A stretch of 64,000 bases of DNA from Trebonia sp964581815 (GTDB taxonomy: Bacteria; Actinomycetota; Actinomycetes; Streptosporangiales; Streptosporangiaceae), in the NCBI GenBank assembly GCA_964581815.1, contig CAZORE010000002.1, positions 62,001 to 126,000 on the forward strand, given 5' to 3'. The notes beneath the pieces were generated by a model that searched no databases, was not told the origin of the DNA, and was given only the letters and a program-made list of their open reading frames with translations. The stretch's first letter is position 1. Each line of letters opens with the position of its first letter. The translations under genes were made by a program, and so were the position numbers. This document shows, one piece after another, positions 16,373-24,189 of the stretch.

Positions 16373-17889
16373 GCGGCGCGCCGGTCGGCCAGCCACGCGA
16401 GCACCGCGCTGGTATCCGCGCCAAGTTCCGCCGCGTGCCCGGCCGGGCCGGCGGGCGGCGCCGGGCGGCGCGGCGCGAGCACGGCCTGCTCGCGGTGCGA
16501 GCGCGGGCAGACAACCGATCCGCCCGGGCGGATATCGTGCCGCCCGTGGTCAGGTGCCCCGTGGNNNNNNNNNNNNNNNNNNNNNNNNNNNNNNNNNNNN
16601 NNNNNNNNNNNNNNNNNNNNNNNNNNNNNNNNNNNNNNNNNNNNNNNNNNNNNNNNNNNNNNNNCCCCGTGGTCGGGCGCGGCGGCGGCGAAGGCGGCGG
16701 CCACGTCGCGCATGGGCAAGTCGATCAGCTCGCCGCCGCCGGCCGACCGCGACAGCGCGACCGCCAGCGCTCCGCAGGCGCCGGTCAGCGGGTCGGCGAT
16801 GGCGTCGGCGCAGAAGACCGGCCCGGGCGGCTCGCCCGCTGCCCGTTCGCCCTCTGGCCAGCCGACCAGCCCGCCCGCCACCGCGGCATCGTCACCGAAC
16901 GCCACCCGCTCCGGCAGCGACCGCCCGTACCCGGTGATGCTCAGCCAGACCTGGCCAGGCGGATGGCGGATCATGCCCGGTGCCACTCCCAGGGCGGCCA
17001 GCGCGCGCGGCCTGGACGACTCGATCACCACGTCCGCCACTTCAAGCAGTGACGCCAGCACGGCCCGCCCCGCCCGTGTGCTGAAGTCAAGGGAAAGGCT
17101 GCGGTGCCCGGCGTGCAGCCAGTCGAAGAACTCCCGGTTGCCGGCCCGTGCCCCATCCGGCCGGGCCGGCGACTCGACCTTGATGACCTGCGCCCCGGCG
17201 AGGCCAAGCAAGCGCGCGCAGAGCGGGCCCGCCCACATCGACGAGAGGTCGGCGACTACGGCGTTAGCCAGCCGGGCGCCGGCCAGCCCAGTGCCGGCCA
17301 GCCCAGTGCCGGCCAGCGGTTCCGCGATGCGCATGGCCCGCCACGGCGGCCAGCTAGCCGCCCCGGCTGCGCTGTGTGGTCGCGCGCTGGGCGGTCGCGG
17401 GCCGGCCGGCAGGGCCGCGGCGGGGATTCCGATCAGTTGCGCCGCCGCCGCGAAATCTTCGGCTGGCGTGCCCAGGGCCGCCACCGTGAGCGCCGAGCGC
17501 GCCTGAGCCAGCGTCACGCGTCCGTTCCCGCAGGCTCCATCCACGCCGAGCACGCCGGCGATCGCGGGCACGGCCGCCACGTCATCGGGCCTGCTGAGCG
17601 TGACGGCACACCAGCCGTCCGCCGAACGCAGCAGGAAGCTCGATCCGCCGGCCGACACCCGCCCGCCCCGGGTGAAGCCCGCGAGCGCCGCCCGGCCGGC
17701 GATCAGCTCCGCCGGGTCAGCGCGCACCTCGTTCCCCGTCATCGCCGTCACCCGGGCGAACTCCGCGCTGACCTGGGCGAGCATGGCAATGGTAGGCGCC
17801 GGGGAGGCCACCGGCGTCCCGTCAGGCATGCCGGTAAGCGCCATCGCGCCGGACGCTGCCCAGTCCAGCACCTCGCACCTGTCACGCAT
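16366..17889 (-). CDS. CaiB/BaiF class III CoA-transferase, interrupted by an assembly gap
   Basis: The frame continues on both sides of the N run. Residues 190 onward hold the large CaiB domain: DLSSMWAGPLCARLLGLAGA, VIKVESPARPDG, the DFSTRAGRAVL region and LTGACGALAVALS. The C-terminus LGADTSAVLAWL is a normal CaiB ending, so the frame across the gap is right. The first 190 residues look like a family small domain placed in front, an unusual order. If the 8-bp flank overlap is collapsed with the Ns, 108 nt vanish and the frame is kept, giving about 471 residues. It probably moves CoA between acids; it is first in the operon. Confidence 0.82.
   Translation of the reverse strand: MRDRCEVLDWAASGAMALTGMPDGTPVASPAPTIAMLAQVSAEFARVTAMTGNEVRADPAELIAGRAALAGFTRGGRVSAGGSSFLLRSADGWCAVTLSRPDDVAAVPAIAGVLGVDGACGNGRVTLAQARSALTVAALGTPAEDFAAAAQLIGIPAAALPAGPRPPSARPHSAAGAASWPPWRAMRIAEPLAGTGLAGTGLAGARLANAVVADLSSMWAGPLCARLLGLAGAQVIKVESPARPDGARAGNREFFDWLHAGHRSLSLDFSTRAGRAVLASLLEVADVVIESSRPRALAALGVAPGMIRHPPGQVWLSITGYGRSLPERVAFGDDAAVAGGLVGWPEGERAAGEPPGPVFCADAIADPLTGACGALAVALSRSAGGGELIDLPMRDVAAAFAAAAPDHGXXXXXXXXXXXXXXXXXXXXXXXXXXXXXXXXXXHGAPDHGRHDIRPGGSVVCPRSHREQAVLAPRRPAPPAGPAGHAAELGADTSAVLAWLADRRAAC
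16565..16664. other. Assembly gap (100 N) inside the CoA-transferase gene
   Basis: Exactly 100 Ns. The left flank ends CCCCGTGG and the right flank begins CCCCGTGG, an 8-bp identity. Removing 100 Ns plus one copy (108 nt) keeps the coding frame open, so the real missing sequence may be zero. Confidence 0.95.
17278..17317. repeat. 15-bp tandem repeat (2.7 copies) in the CoA-transferase gene
   Basis: GCCGGCCAGCCCAGT occurs at 17278-17292 and 17293-17307, then a partial copy to 17317. On the minus strand it encodes repeated LAGTG in the linker between the two halves of the protein. Exact copies suggest recent slippage or a local assembly effect. Confidence 0.85.
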
Positions 17890-18074
17890 GCCTCATTATC
17901 CGCCCGCATCAGGCCCTAGGGCCGTTCCGGGGCGATGGCTGCGGCAACCAGCCTCCATAGGGGCTTCCCGCCGGCACAGCCGGAACATCCGTCATGCCGC
18001 CCACCACCGTACGCAACCAGCAGACGCCTCCTGTCTGGAGCTGTTGCGTGCTCTGTTCTCTCCCTGCAGCTTGC

Positions 18075-19043
18075 CTAGGCGTTGGGTGCCAGTGCTGCGG
18101 CTAGCGCAGCGTCGGCTTCGGCTGCCGCGTCGCCGCCGGCTGCGATCACGTCCTGGAGGGCCAGCTTGCAGGCGGTGTCTCGTGCCTGGTCGGCGGTGGT
18201 CTGGATGTCGGGTGCGACGCCGGTGCCTTCCCAGTTGCCGCCGGTTTTGGGGTTGACCCCTTCGGCGACGGGGATGGTTGCCTCCAGGTGCGGGTGGACG
18301 GGGAAAGCCTCGCGGGCGTGGGCGCCGCCGCGGGTGCGCTCGCCGATGATGGTGGCCCGCCCGAGTTGCTGCAGGTCGTAGCTGAGCTGCTCGCCGCCGG
18401 AGAACGTGGTGGCGCTGGTCAGCGCGTACACCGGCTTTGCCTTTCCGAAGCGGCGGCCCGGAACGTAGGGCAGCGTCCAGGCCTGCTTGACCTGGTTGTC
18501 GCCGCGTTCCCGCAGTCCGGTGAGCTGGGCTGGTTCGTGATCCCACAGGTAGCTGATGAGGAACGTGGCCATGGCCGGCTCGCCGCCCAGGCAGTGGCGC
18601 AGGTCGATGATGAGCGCGTCGGTGGTGGCGAGCAGGCTCATTGCGGCGGTGATGGTCTCCCCGCACAGGGCGGCCGGGAACAGTACTGGCTGCAGGTCGA
18701 GATAGCCGACGTTGCCGGGGAGGCGCCGCACGCAGGCCACGCCGCCGCAGGTCTGGTCTGCCCACCGTGCCATGGCGGCGTATTCCTCGCTGTCGTCACC
18801 CGGCGTGCGCTGCGGGAGGGCTTCGGCATGGTAGAGCAGCCGCAGGTGCTTGTCGGCGTTGACCGATTGCAGGTCCGTGGTGACCGCCGCGGCCAGCGAA
18901 GGCTCCTCGGCAGGGTACCGTCCCTCCGCCAGCCCTTCAGCCAGCACCCGGGACACCGCCGTGGCGACGTCAGGGAAGAGGTAATGGGTTTCGACGAGCG
19001 TACGGATCTGCCCGACGATCTGTGCCACCTCTGCCTCGTCCAT
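18075..19043 (-). CDS. S41-family peptidase (tail-specific/IRBP-like protease)
   Basis: 322 residues. It has an N-terminal helical domain (EVAQIVGQIRTLVETHY), then the S41 core: ALIIDLRHCLGG, the catalytic-serine segment TTFSGGEQLSYDL (serine near 215) and RTRGGAHAREAFP. It matches the IRBP-like cytosolic/exported S41 proteins; no signal peptide is seen. It is divergent from an ArsR-type regulator over a short region with an inverted repeat. Confidence 0.88.
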   Translation of the reverse strand: MDEAEVAQIVGQIRTLVETHYLFPDVATAVSRVLAEGLAEGRYPAEEPSLAAAVTTDLQSVNADKHLRLLYHAEALPQRTPGDDSEEYAAMARWADQTCGGVACVRRLPGNVGYLDLQPVLFPAALCGETITAAMSLLATTDALIIDLRHCLGGEPAMATFLISYLWDHEPAQLTGLRERGDNQVKQAWTLPYVPGRRFGKAKPVYALTSATTFSGGEQLSYDLQQLGRATIIGERTRGGAHAREAFPVHPHLEATIPVAEGVNPKTGGNWEGTGVAPDIQTTADQARDTACKLALQDVIAAGGDAAAEADAALAAALAPNA

Positions 19044-19062
19044 TCGTTAAGAGAAGCAGACG

Positions 19063-19079
19063 CTTGACAAAACGTCAAG
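19063..19079. promoter_or_regulatory. Inverted repeat/promoter in the divergent S41-ArsR region
   Basis: CTTGAC-AAAAC-GTCAAG, a perfect 6-bp inverted repeat. It contains a -35-like TTGACA and lies 21 nt before the regulator ATG. A further GTTAAC palindrome follows at 19083-19088. Suited to autoregulation by the adjacent ArsR-type protein; inferred. Confidence 0.5.
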
Positions 19080-19099
19080 ATCCGTTAACGCTTTTCGGC

Positions 19100-19675
19100 A
19101 TGGAGGAGGACGACGTCGCCAGGGTTACCACGCCGGAGCAGTTCAAGGCGCTGGGTCATCCGATGCGTCACCGGCTGCTGTTCGCCCTCGGCCAGGGCGG
19201 CCAGGCGACCATCAGCCAGCTCGCCGCCGCACTGGGCAGCAACAAGGGCAACATTGCCCACCATCTGAAGGTTCTCGCCGCGGCAGGCCTGGTCCGGCCC
19301 GCAGGCACCCGCCAGGTGCGCGGCGGAACCGAGCAGTACTACCAGCGCGCCTCCCGCGGCCTGGCATACGACGATGCCGCTACCACCGAGGTGGCGTTCC
19401 GCGCGCTCGCTGCGGAGATCGCCGCCGCCGAGCCCGAGCCGTTCCTGGTGATGCGCACGCTCCGGCTGACTCCCGAGCATGCCCAGCAGCTCACCGCCAC
19501 CCTCCACGACCTTGCCCACCAGGCCGAGGACGCAAGCGACCAGCCCCGGTACGGCCTGCTGCTCGGCCTCTATCAGCCAGCACAGCCACCCCGGCCTAGT
19601 CCGGCGCCATCCGCCGCGCCCACGACTGGCCCGCCGGCCGCAGGTGAGCCCGGTAACAAGACCAGCGCCACGTAG
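19100..19675 (+). CDS. ArsR/HTH_20-type winged-helix transcriptional regulator
   Basis: About 191 residues from ATG 19100; the longer frame (19022) would overlap the divergent S41 gene. The winged helix spans about 8-80: FKALGHPMRHRLLFAL, then SQLAAALGSNKGNIAHHLKV and the wing. The middle has a helical LTPEHAQQLTATLHDLAHQ segment and the tail is Pro/Ala-rich. No metal-binding CxC is seen, so it is not a classical arsenic/zinc sensor. It may regulate the S41 protease gene and itself. Confidence 0.88.
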   Translation: MEEDDVARVTTPEQFKALGHPMRHRLLFALGQGGQATISQLAAALGSNKGNIAHHLKVLAAAGLVRPAGTRQVRGGTEQYYQRASRGLAYDDAATTEVAFRALAAEIAAAEPEPFLVMRTLRLTPEHAQQLTATLHDLAHQAEDASDQPRYGLLLGLYQPAQPPRPSPAPSAAPTTGPPAAGEPGNKTSAT

Positions 19676-19719
19676 AGCCAGCGACTCCTGGGCCGTGCCG
19701 CCCCACGTCGTACCTCCGC

Positions 19720-19774
19720 CCGGTATACACCGCCCACGGCGCGAACTGGGCGGCTCGCGGGCGCCCAGTTTCCC
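19720..19774 (+). repeat. Left copy of an exact 55-bp duplicate flanking the N gap
   Basis: These 55 bases, starting CCGGTATACACCG and ending CCCAGTTTCCC, recur identically at 19875-19929 directly after the 100 Ns. This is the mark of two contigs overlapping by 55 bp that were joined by a scaffolder. Confidence 0.95.
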
Positions 19775-19874
19775 NNNNNNNNNNNNNNNNNNNNNNNNNN
19801 NNNNNNNNNNNNNNNNNNNNNNNNNNNNNNNNNNNNNNNNNNNNNNNNNNNNNNNNNNNNNNNNNNNNNNNNNN
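19775..19874. other. Assembly gap (100 N), probably spurious
   Basis: Exactly 100 Ns bounded by identical 55-bp sequences on both sides. Inferred: the true sequence has one copy and no gap, so about 155 nt of the window here is artefact. The region 19676-20018 otherwise shows no gene that I can support. Confidence 0.9.
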
Positions 19875-19929
19875 CCGGTATACACCGCCCACGGCGCGAA
19901 CTGGGCGGCTCGCGGGCGCCCAGTTTCCC
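19875..19929 (+). repeat. Right copy of the 55-bp duplicate flanking the N gap
   Basis: Identical to 19720-19774, base for base. Confidence 0.95.
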
Positions 19930-20018
19930 GGTGCCGCGGTGTATGCACTACCGACCGCCCGGACGATCCGCTCACCGGATCGAGCCGCAGCAGCTGGAAA
20001 CGACCCTGGAGGTTGACG

Positions 20019-21392
20019 ATGGAATCGTCCGCATCGGCCGGGCGCGCAGTATCCGCCGCTCTCGCTCGTGTGTTCGGCGGCTGGCGGACGGGCCTGTCGG
20101 GGCCTGTCATCGTTCTTCAGGCTGGGACCGCGGTCAACTACTTCGGCACTGGACTGATCCTTCCCTTCGAGATCATCTACCTGCACCAGGCCCGCGGCTT
20201 CCCAACGGCGACTGCGGGACTGGTGCTGGCGGCGGTCATGGGCACGGCGGCGGTCGTAACGCCCCCTTCGGGTGCGCTACTCGATCGTTTCCGTGCCAAG
20301 CCGATCCTGATCACCGGCAATCTCGCGAGCGCACTGGGCTACGCGGGCTTCGCATTCGTCGGCCGTCCCTGGCAAGCCTTCGTCTGCGCGGCCATCGGCG
20401 GCGCCGGGTTCGGAGTCGCGAACACCGCGAACCAGGTTCTGAGCTTGACCCTGGTCTCAGCGGAGCAGCGCGCCTCCTCGATCGCGCTCCGCCGAGTCGC
20501 AGGCAACTTCGGTCTCGGCAGCGGCGCGACGGTTGCGGGCTTCATCGTTGCTTCCGCCAATAACCTCCGCGCGTTCCAGGCGCTCTACCTCTTCGACGGC
20601 CTCACCTTCGCTGTCTTCGCGCTGGTTGTGCTCGTGGGGATCCCGAATCCTCGCCTCGCGAATGCTGCGTCGGCGAGCGACAGGGGAACAGGCTTCCGAA
20701 CAGTTGCTCACGATCGGCTCTTCCTCACCCTGATCGCCGCCAACATCGTGCTCGTAATGACCGGTGGCGCGCTCTTTTCCAACATCCTCGCGCCGTTTGC
20801 GAAGGCGCACACGCCTGTCGGGCCGGGCGAGATCGGCGTCGTCGTCTTCATCAACACCTTCTTCATCGTCGTCGCGCAGATTCCAGCCACACGAGTCGTC
20901 ACGCGGATGCGCCGCACACACGCCCTTTTCGCGACCAGCGCGCTATTTGCAATCGGCCTGCTCGCGGTCCTGCTCGCAACGCTTACGAGCTCGACGCTCA
21001 CCGCTACCACCGTCTTGGCCGGGGTCGCGATCGTGATCGCGATCGGTGAGTGCGCGCAGTTCATCGTGCTCGGCCCAATCGTCGCCGACCTCGCACCGCC
21101 GCATCTGCTCGGCCGCTACATGTCGCTCTACGGCCTCACATTTACGGCAGGCGTGGCCCTCGGCCCCGCGATCGGCGGCGCGCTGCTCGCAACGTCACCT
21201 GACGCCGTCTGGTGGGGCGGCGCCTTGACGGCAGCACTGACCGGAGCCGGCTTGCTGCGACTCGGCGACCGGATACCCGACCCGCTCTTGCGGGCGCAAT
21301 GCCCTCCGCCGCAAGCCGCCAGCGCGGCCGGTATGGACCCCGCCTGCCACAGCCAAAGTATGACCCTCCGGACTTCAAGGAACAGGCCGTGA
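20019..21392 (+). CDS. MFS transporter (drug/solute exporter type)
   Basis: About 457 residues from ATG 20019, with GGAGG 7 nt upstream; the open frame extends back through the N gap but that part is meaningless. About 12 hydrophobic segments are visible. The loop after TM2 has the motif-A-like GALLDRFRAKP, and the N-terminal half has ALGYAGFAFVGRPWQ. Codon use is less strictly GC-ending than in neighbours (several TCG/GCA/CTT runs), hinting at acquisition. The substrate is unknown. Confidence 0.88.
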   Translation: MESSASAGRAVSAALARVFGGWRTGLSGPVIVLQAGTAVNYFGTGLILPFEIIYLHQARGFPTATAGLVLAAVMGTAAVVTPPSGALLDRFRAKPILITGNLASALGYAGFAFVGRPWQAFVCAAIGGAGFGVANTANQVLSLTLVSAEQRASSIALRRVAGNFGLGSGATVAGFIVASANNLRAFQALYLFDGLTFAVFALVVLVGIPNPRLANAASASDRGTGFRTVAHDRLFLTLIAANIVLVMTGGALFSNILAPFAKAHTPVGPGEIGVVVFINTFFIVVAQIPATRVVTRMRRTHALFATSALFAIGLLAVLLATLTSSTLTATTVLAGVAIVIAIGECAQFIVLGPIVADLAPPHLLGRYMSLYGLTFTAGVALGPAIGGALLATSPDAVWWGGALTAALTGAGLLRLGDRIPDPLLRAQCPPPQAASAAGMDPACHSQSMTLRTSRNRP

Positions 21393-21484
21393 AGACGGCG
21401 GCCGGCCTGGACTGCACCTGCGACCTGCTCCACGCCTTATAGAGCCAGTGCTTCCGGCTCCGGCGCCGCAGCACGTTCTCCGGG

Positions 21485-22081
21485 CTAGCGGCGGTGCGGC
21501 ACAGCGGCGCGGAACTCGCGCAAGGCTACCGGACCTTCGCCAGCCTTCTTCATGGCCTTCTTCCAGGTATGGCGCTCCGCGTACCAGTCGAGCGACTGCA
21601 CGTTGCTGGCGGTCATGGCGCGTATCTTGCCAGTCAGGCAGTCCAATGCGCCGATCAGGGCGAGCACGTCGAAGGCGAGGTCGAAGGTCCAGATCTCCTC
21701 GGCCGTGTACGCATCGAGGTGGGTCTCGAGGCTGTCCTTCAGCAGGCCCGCGTCACGAACACGGACGTAGGCGGCGCTCACCATCGTGCTCAGTGCCCGG
21801 ATCTGGCCCAGCAGTCCCGGTTCCCCGTTCATGTACTCCTTTACCTCGGGCTGGTCGCCCAGCAGGCGGAGTGAACTGAGGGTGAGGGAGAGGAAGGGGG
21901 CCGACGTGCAGTCGTCGGCATCCTCCGGCACCAGGCCGGCCTCGTCCTGGAAACCGAGGAAAGCGGGGGCGGCCTGCTCCGTGCGGATCCGGACGTGACA
22001 CCAGCGGCATTCACTGGCCGGGTCAAGCTCGAGCGGCGCACCGCAGTTGGGGCAGACTTCCAGGACAGGCACGGTGTTCAC
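21485..22081 (-). CDS. Zinc-ribbon protein of unknown function
   Basis: 198 residues. An N-terminal zinc ribbon is visible: CPNCG (10-14) and CRWC (26-29). The rest is mostly helical with no motif I recognise (for example QIRALSTMVSAAYVRVRDAG). The conserved-looking ribbon and a start next to AT-rich sequence support a real gene. No function is assigned; it may be a nucleic-acid or protein-binding adaptor. It stands alone between the MFS gene and the folP2 group. Confidence 0.7.
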   Translation of the reverse strand: MNTVPVLEVCPNCGAPLELDPASECRWCHVRIRTEQAAPAFLGFQDEAGLVPEDADDCTSAPFLSLTLSSLRLLGDQPEVKEYMNGEPGLLGQIRALSTMVSAAYVRVRDAGLLKDSLETHLDAYTAEEIWTFDLAFDVLALIGALDCLTGKIRAMTASNVQSLDWYAERHTWKKAMKKAGEGPVALREFRAAVPHRR

Positions 22082-22329
22082 GGCAGAATCTTAGTGAGCT
22101 ACCCCGTCCCTATCTACAGAATGCACCACACCGCGTTGCGGCGGCGCGGTCCCTTATCCCGTGGCTCCGGTCATGTCGTGTAAGCGGGAGAGATCACGGT
22201 CGCCGGCGACGCCGGTGCCAGTTACTTCGGCCCGCCAGCCTGTAAGGAACAAGTAAACCCACGCGCCCGCCCGCGCGGCCGCGTGGACCTCCCTGGCCGC
22301 GACGGCTGCTGGCGGGGGCGGTCAGTCCT

Positions 22330-23223
22330 TTAGGCGAGTCCCCGCACGACCCGCGCCGGCACCGCGTCACCCTTGATCGCGGCCACCATGTGCAGCGCCT
22401 GCTTGGTCTGCGGTACGTCGTGGGCGCGGAAGATCCGGGCGCCGAGCCAGGCGCCGAGGGCCGTGACCGCGATGGTGCCCGCGAGCCGGTCCTCTACGTT
22501 GGTGGCGCCGATCGTCTCGCCCACGAAGTCCTTGCGTGACGCGGCCATCAGCACCGGCCAGCCGGTGGCCGTCAGCTCGTCGAGCCGGCGGCTGATCTCC
22601 AGGGAGTGCCAGGTGTTCTTGCCGAAGTCGTGGGCGGGGTCGATGACGATACGGTCGGGATTCACCCCGGCGCGGAGCGCGCTCGCGACGAGCCCGAGCG
22701 TCATGTCGAGGACGTCCGCCACGACGTCGCGGTAGGCGAGACGGAACGGCCGGGTCCGCGGGGGCACCCCGCCGGCATGCGAGCACACCAGGCCCACGTC
22801 GAACTCGGCGGCCACCTCCGCCGTGGCCGGGTCCCAGCCGCCCCAGGTGTCGTTCAGCAGGTCGGCTCCCGCCTCGCAGGCGGCCCGCGCCACCTCGTGA
22901 CGCCAGGTATCGACACTGATGATGAGGTCGGGGTAGGCAGAGCGGACCACCGCGATGAACGCGACGACGCGCCGGATTTCCTCGGCGGGGGAGACCTCGC
23001 TCCCCGGCTTGGCCGGCACGCCGCCGATGTCGACGATGTCCGCCCCCTCGGCGACGACCTGGTGAACGCGGTCCATGGCCGCCGTTTCTTCCCAGGTCAG
23101 TCCCGGCCGGAAGAACGAGTCAGGCGTGCGGTTGACGATCGCCATGACGAGCGGGCGGCCAGGCGGGAACTCGCTGTCCCGCAGCCGCAGCGGACCCGGC
23201 TCGCGTACCCGCGGTCCGGTCAC
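22330..23223 (-). CDS. folP2: Dihydropteroate synthase paralogue (FolP2-like)
   Basis: 297 residues with the DHPS TIM-barrel. The NRTPDSFF loop is present, but the loop that reads DIGGESTRPG in true DHPS is here DIGGVPAKPG. That variant is typical of the FolP2 paralogue, which in mycobacteria lies beside gpgS and lacks normal DHPS activity. Other landmarks are SVDTWRHEVA, NDTWGGWD, HAGG, DPAHDFGKN and ASRKDFVG. Its start overlaps the gpgS stop (ATGA, 4 nt). The function is thus more likely linked to glucosylglycerate metabolism than folate, which is an inference from context. Confidence 0.85.
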   Translation of the reverse strand: MTGPRVREPGPLRLRDSEFPPGRPLVMAIVNRTPDSFFRPGLTWEETAAMDRVHQVVAEGADIVDIGGVPAKPGSEVSPAEEIRRVVAFIAVVRSAYPDLIISVDTWRHEVARAACEAGADLLNDTWGGWDPATAEVAAEFDVGLVCSHAGGVPPRTRPFRLAYRDVVADVLDMTLGLVASALRAGVNPDRIVIDPAHDFGKNTWHSLEISRRLDELTATGWPVLMAASRKDFVGETIGATNVEDRLAGTIAVTALGAWLGARIFRAHDVPQTKQALHMVAAIKGDAVPARVVRGLA

Positions 23224-24161
23224 GGGGTCCTCGTCACCGACCGGGCCGGCGGCCGCTCGTGCGTGGGCACGGCCCGGGCGGTCGGGTGCAGCTCGCCGCC
23301 CGTTCGGACGAACTGATGCAGCAGTACCGGATCTACGGCCGCGCGCCCGTCGTTCTCGGGCACCTTCCGGCGGCGCTCGGCGACGAGCAGCAGTTCCGCG
23401 GCCATCACCGCCAGGTCGTGGCTCGCTTGGTGCTTGTGTCCCCGGCGGCCCAGGTCGACCTGGGCGATCGCCTCAAGCCCGTGCGCTTCGCTGGTGTCAA
23501 GCAGGACCGCGAGCTCGATGCCGTACCCGACCGGGATGGGCAGCGATTCCATCAGCTCACGCCGGGCCGCCCACTCGCCGGCCAGCGGTTGCACGATCCC
23601 GGTCAGCTCCGGCCACCACAGGCTGAGCAGCGGCCGGGCGATGAGCTCGGTGACCCGCCCGCCGTCCGCCGTGACGGAGCCGTCGCGGCGGGAGTACAGC
23701 CGCTCGTAGAAACCCTTGACGAGCATGACGTGCTCGTCGAACAGCAGGGGGCCGAGCAGTCCGGTCACGAAGTGCGGACCCCAGTGGGTCAGGTCAGCGT
23801 CCACGAAGACCAGCAGGTCGCCCTTGGTCACCAGCAGGGACTTCCAGAGCGCCTCACCCTTGCCGGGGAAGGAGTCCAGCTGCGGAGCCACGTCTCGCGC
23901 GCGGTGCACCACGGCGCCGGCCCTGGCCGCTGCCTCGGATGTGTTGTCCGTGGAATCTGAGTCGATCACCACGAGCTCGTCCACCAGCCCGGTACCGGCG
24001 GCGAGCGTCGCGATGCGGGACACCACCTCGCCGACGGTGGCCTCCTCGTTGCGCGCGGGAATCACGACGCTGACCGTCGTGCCGAGCTCCCGCTTGCGCG
24101 CGGCCAGCCGCCGGGCAGGCCAGTCCTGCCAGCGGCTCATCAGCCCCCCCGAGTGCGCCAT
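23220..24161 (-). CDS. gpgS: Glucosyl-3-phosphoglycerate synthase
   Basis: About 313 residues, a GT-A retaining glycosyltransferase (GT81). Motifs: VVIPARNEEATVGEVV, the metal site FVDADLTHW, GKGEALWKSL, GGRVTELIARPLL and QPLAGEWAARREL near the acceptor site. It transfers glucose from a nucleotide sugar to 3-phosphoglycerate, the first step of glucosylglycerate/methylglucose lipopolysaccharide synthesis. The start is uncertain: GTG 24224, ATG 24212, GTG 24179 and ATG 24161 are in frame; the earlier ones overlap the upstream citrate-synthase-like gene (ends 24190). It is coupled to folP2 downstream. Confidence 0.9.
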   Translation of the reverse strand: MAHSGGLMSRWQDWPARRLAARKRELGTTVSVVIPARNEEATVGEVVSRIATLAAGTGLVDELVVIDSDSTDNTSEAAARAGAVVHRARDVAPQLDSFPGKGEALWKSLLVTKGDLLVFVDADLTHWGPHFVTGLLGPLLFDEHVMLVKGFYERLYSRRDGSVTADGGRVTELIARPLLSLWWPELTGIVQPLAGEWAARRELMESLPIPVGYGIELAVLLDTSEAHGLEAIAQVDLGRRGHKHQASHDLAVMAAELLLVAERRRKVPENDGRAAVDPVLLHQFVRTGGELHPTARAVPTHERPPARSVTRTP

Positions 24162-24189
24162 GATACCGACGCGTTTCACCTCTTGCCTG

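Noticed and set aside
19479..20018. N-terminal extension of the MFS protein through the N gap
   Set aside because: The frame is open only because Ns translate as X and GC-rich DNA lacks stops; ATG 20019 with GGAGG is the sensible start.
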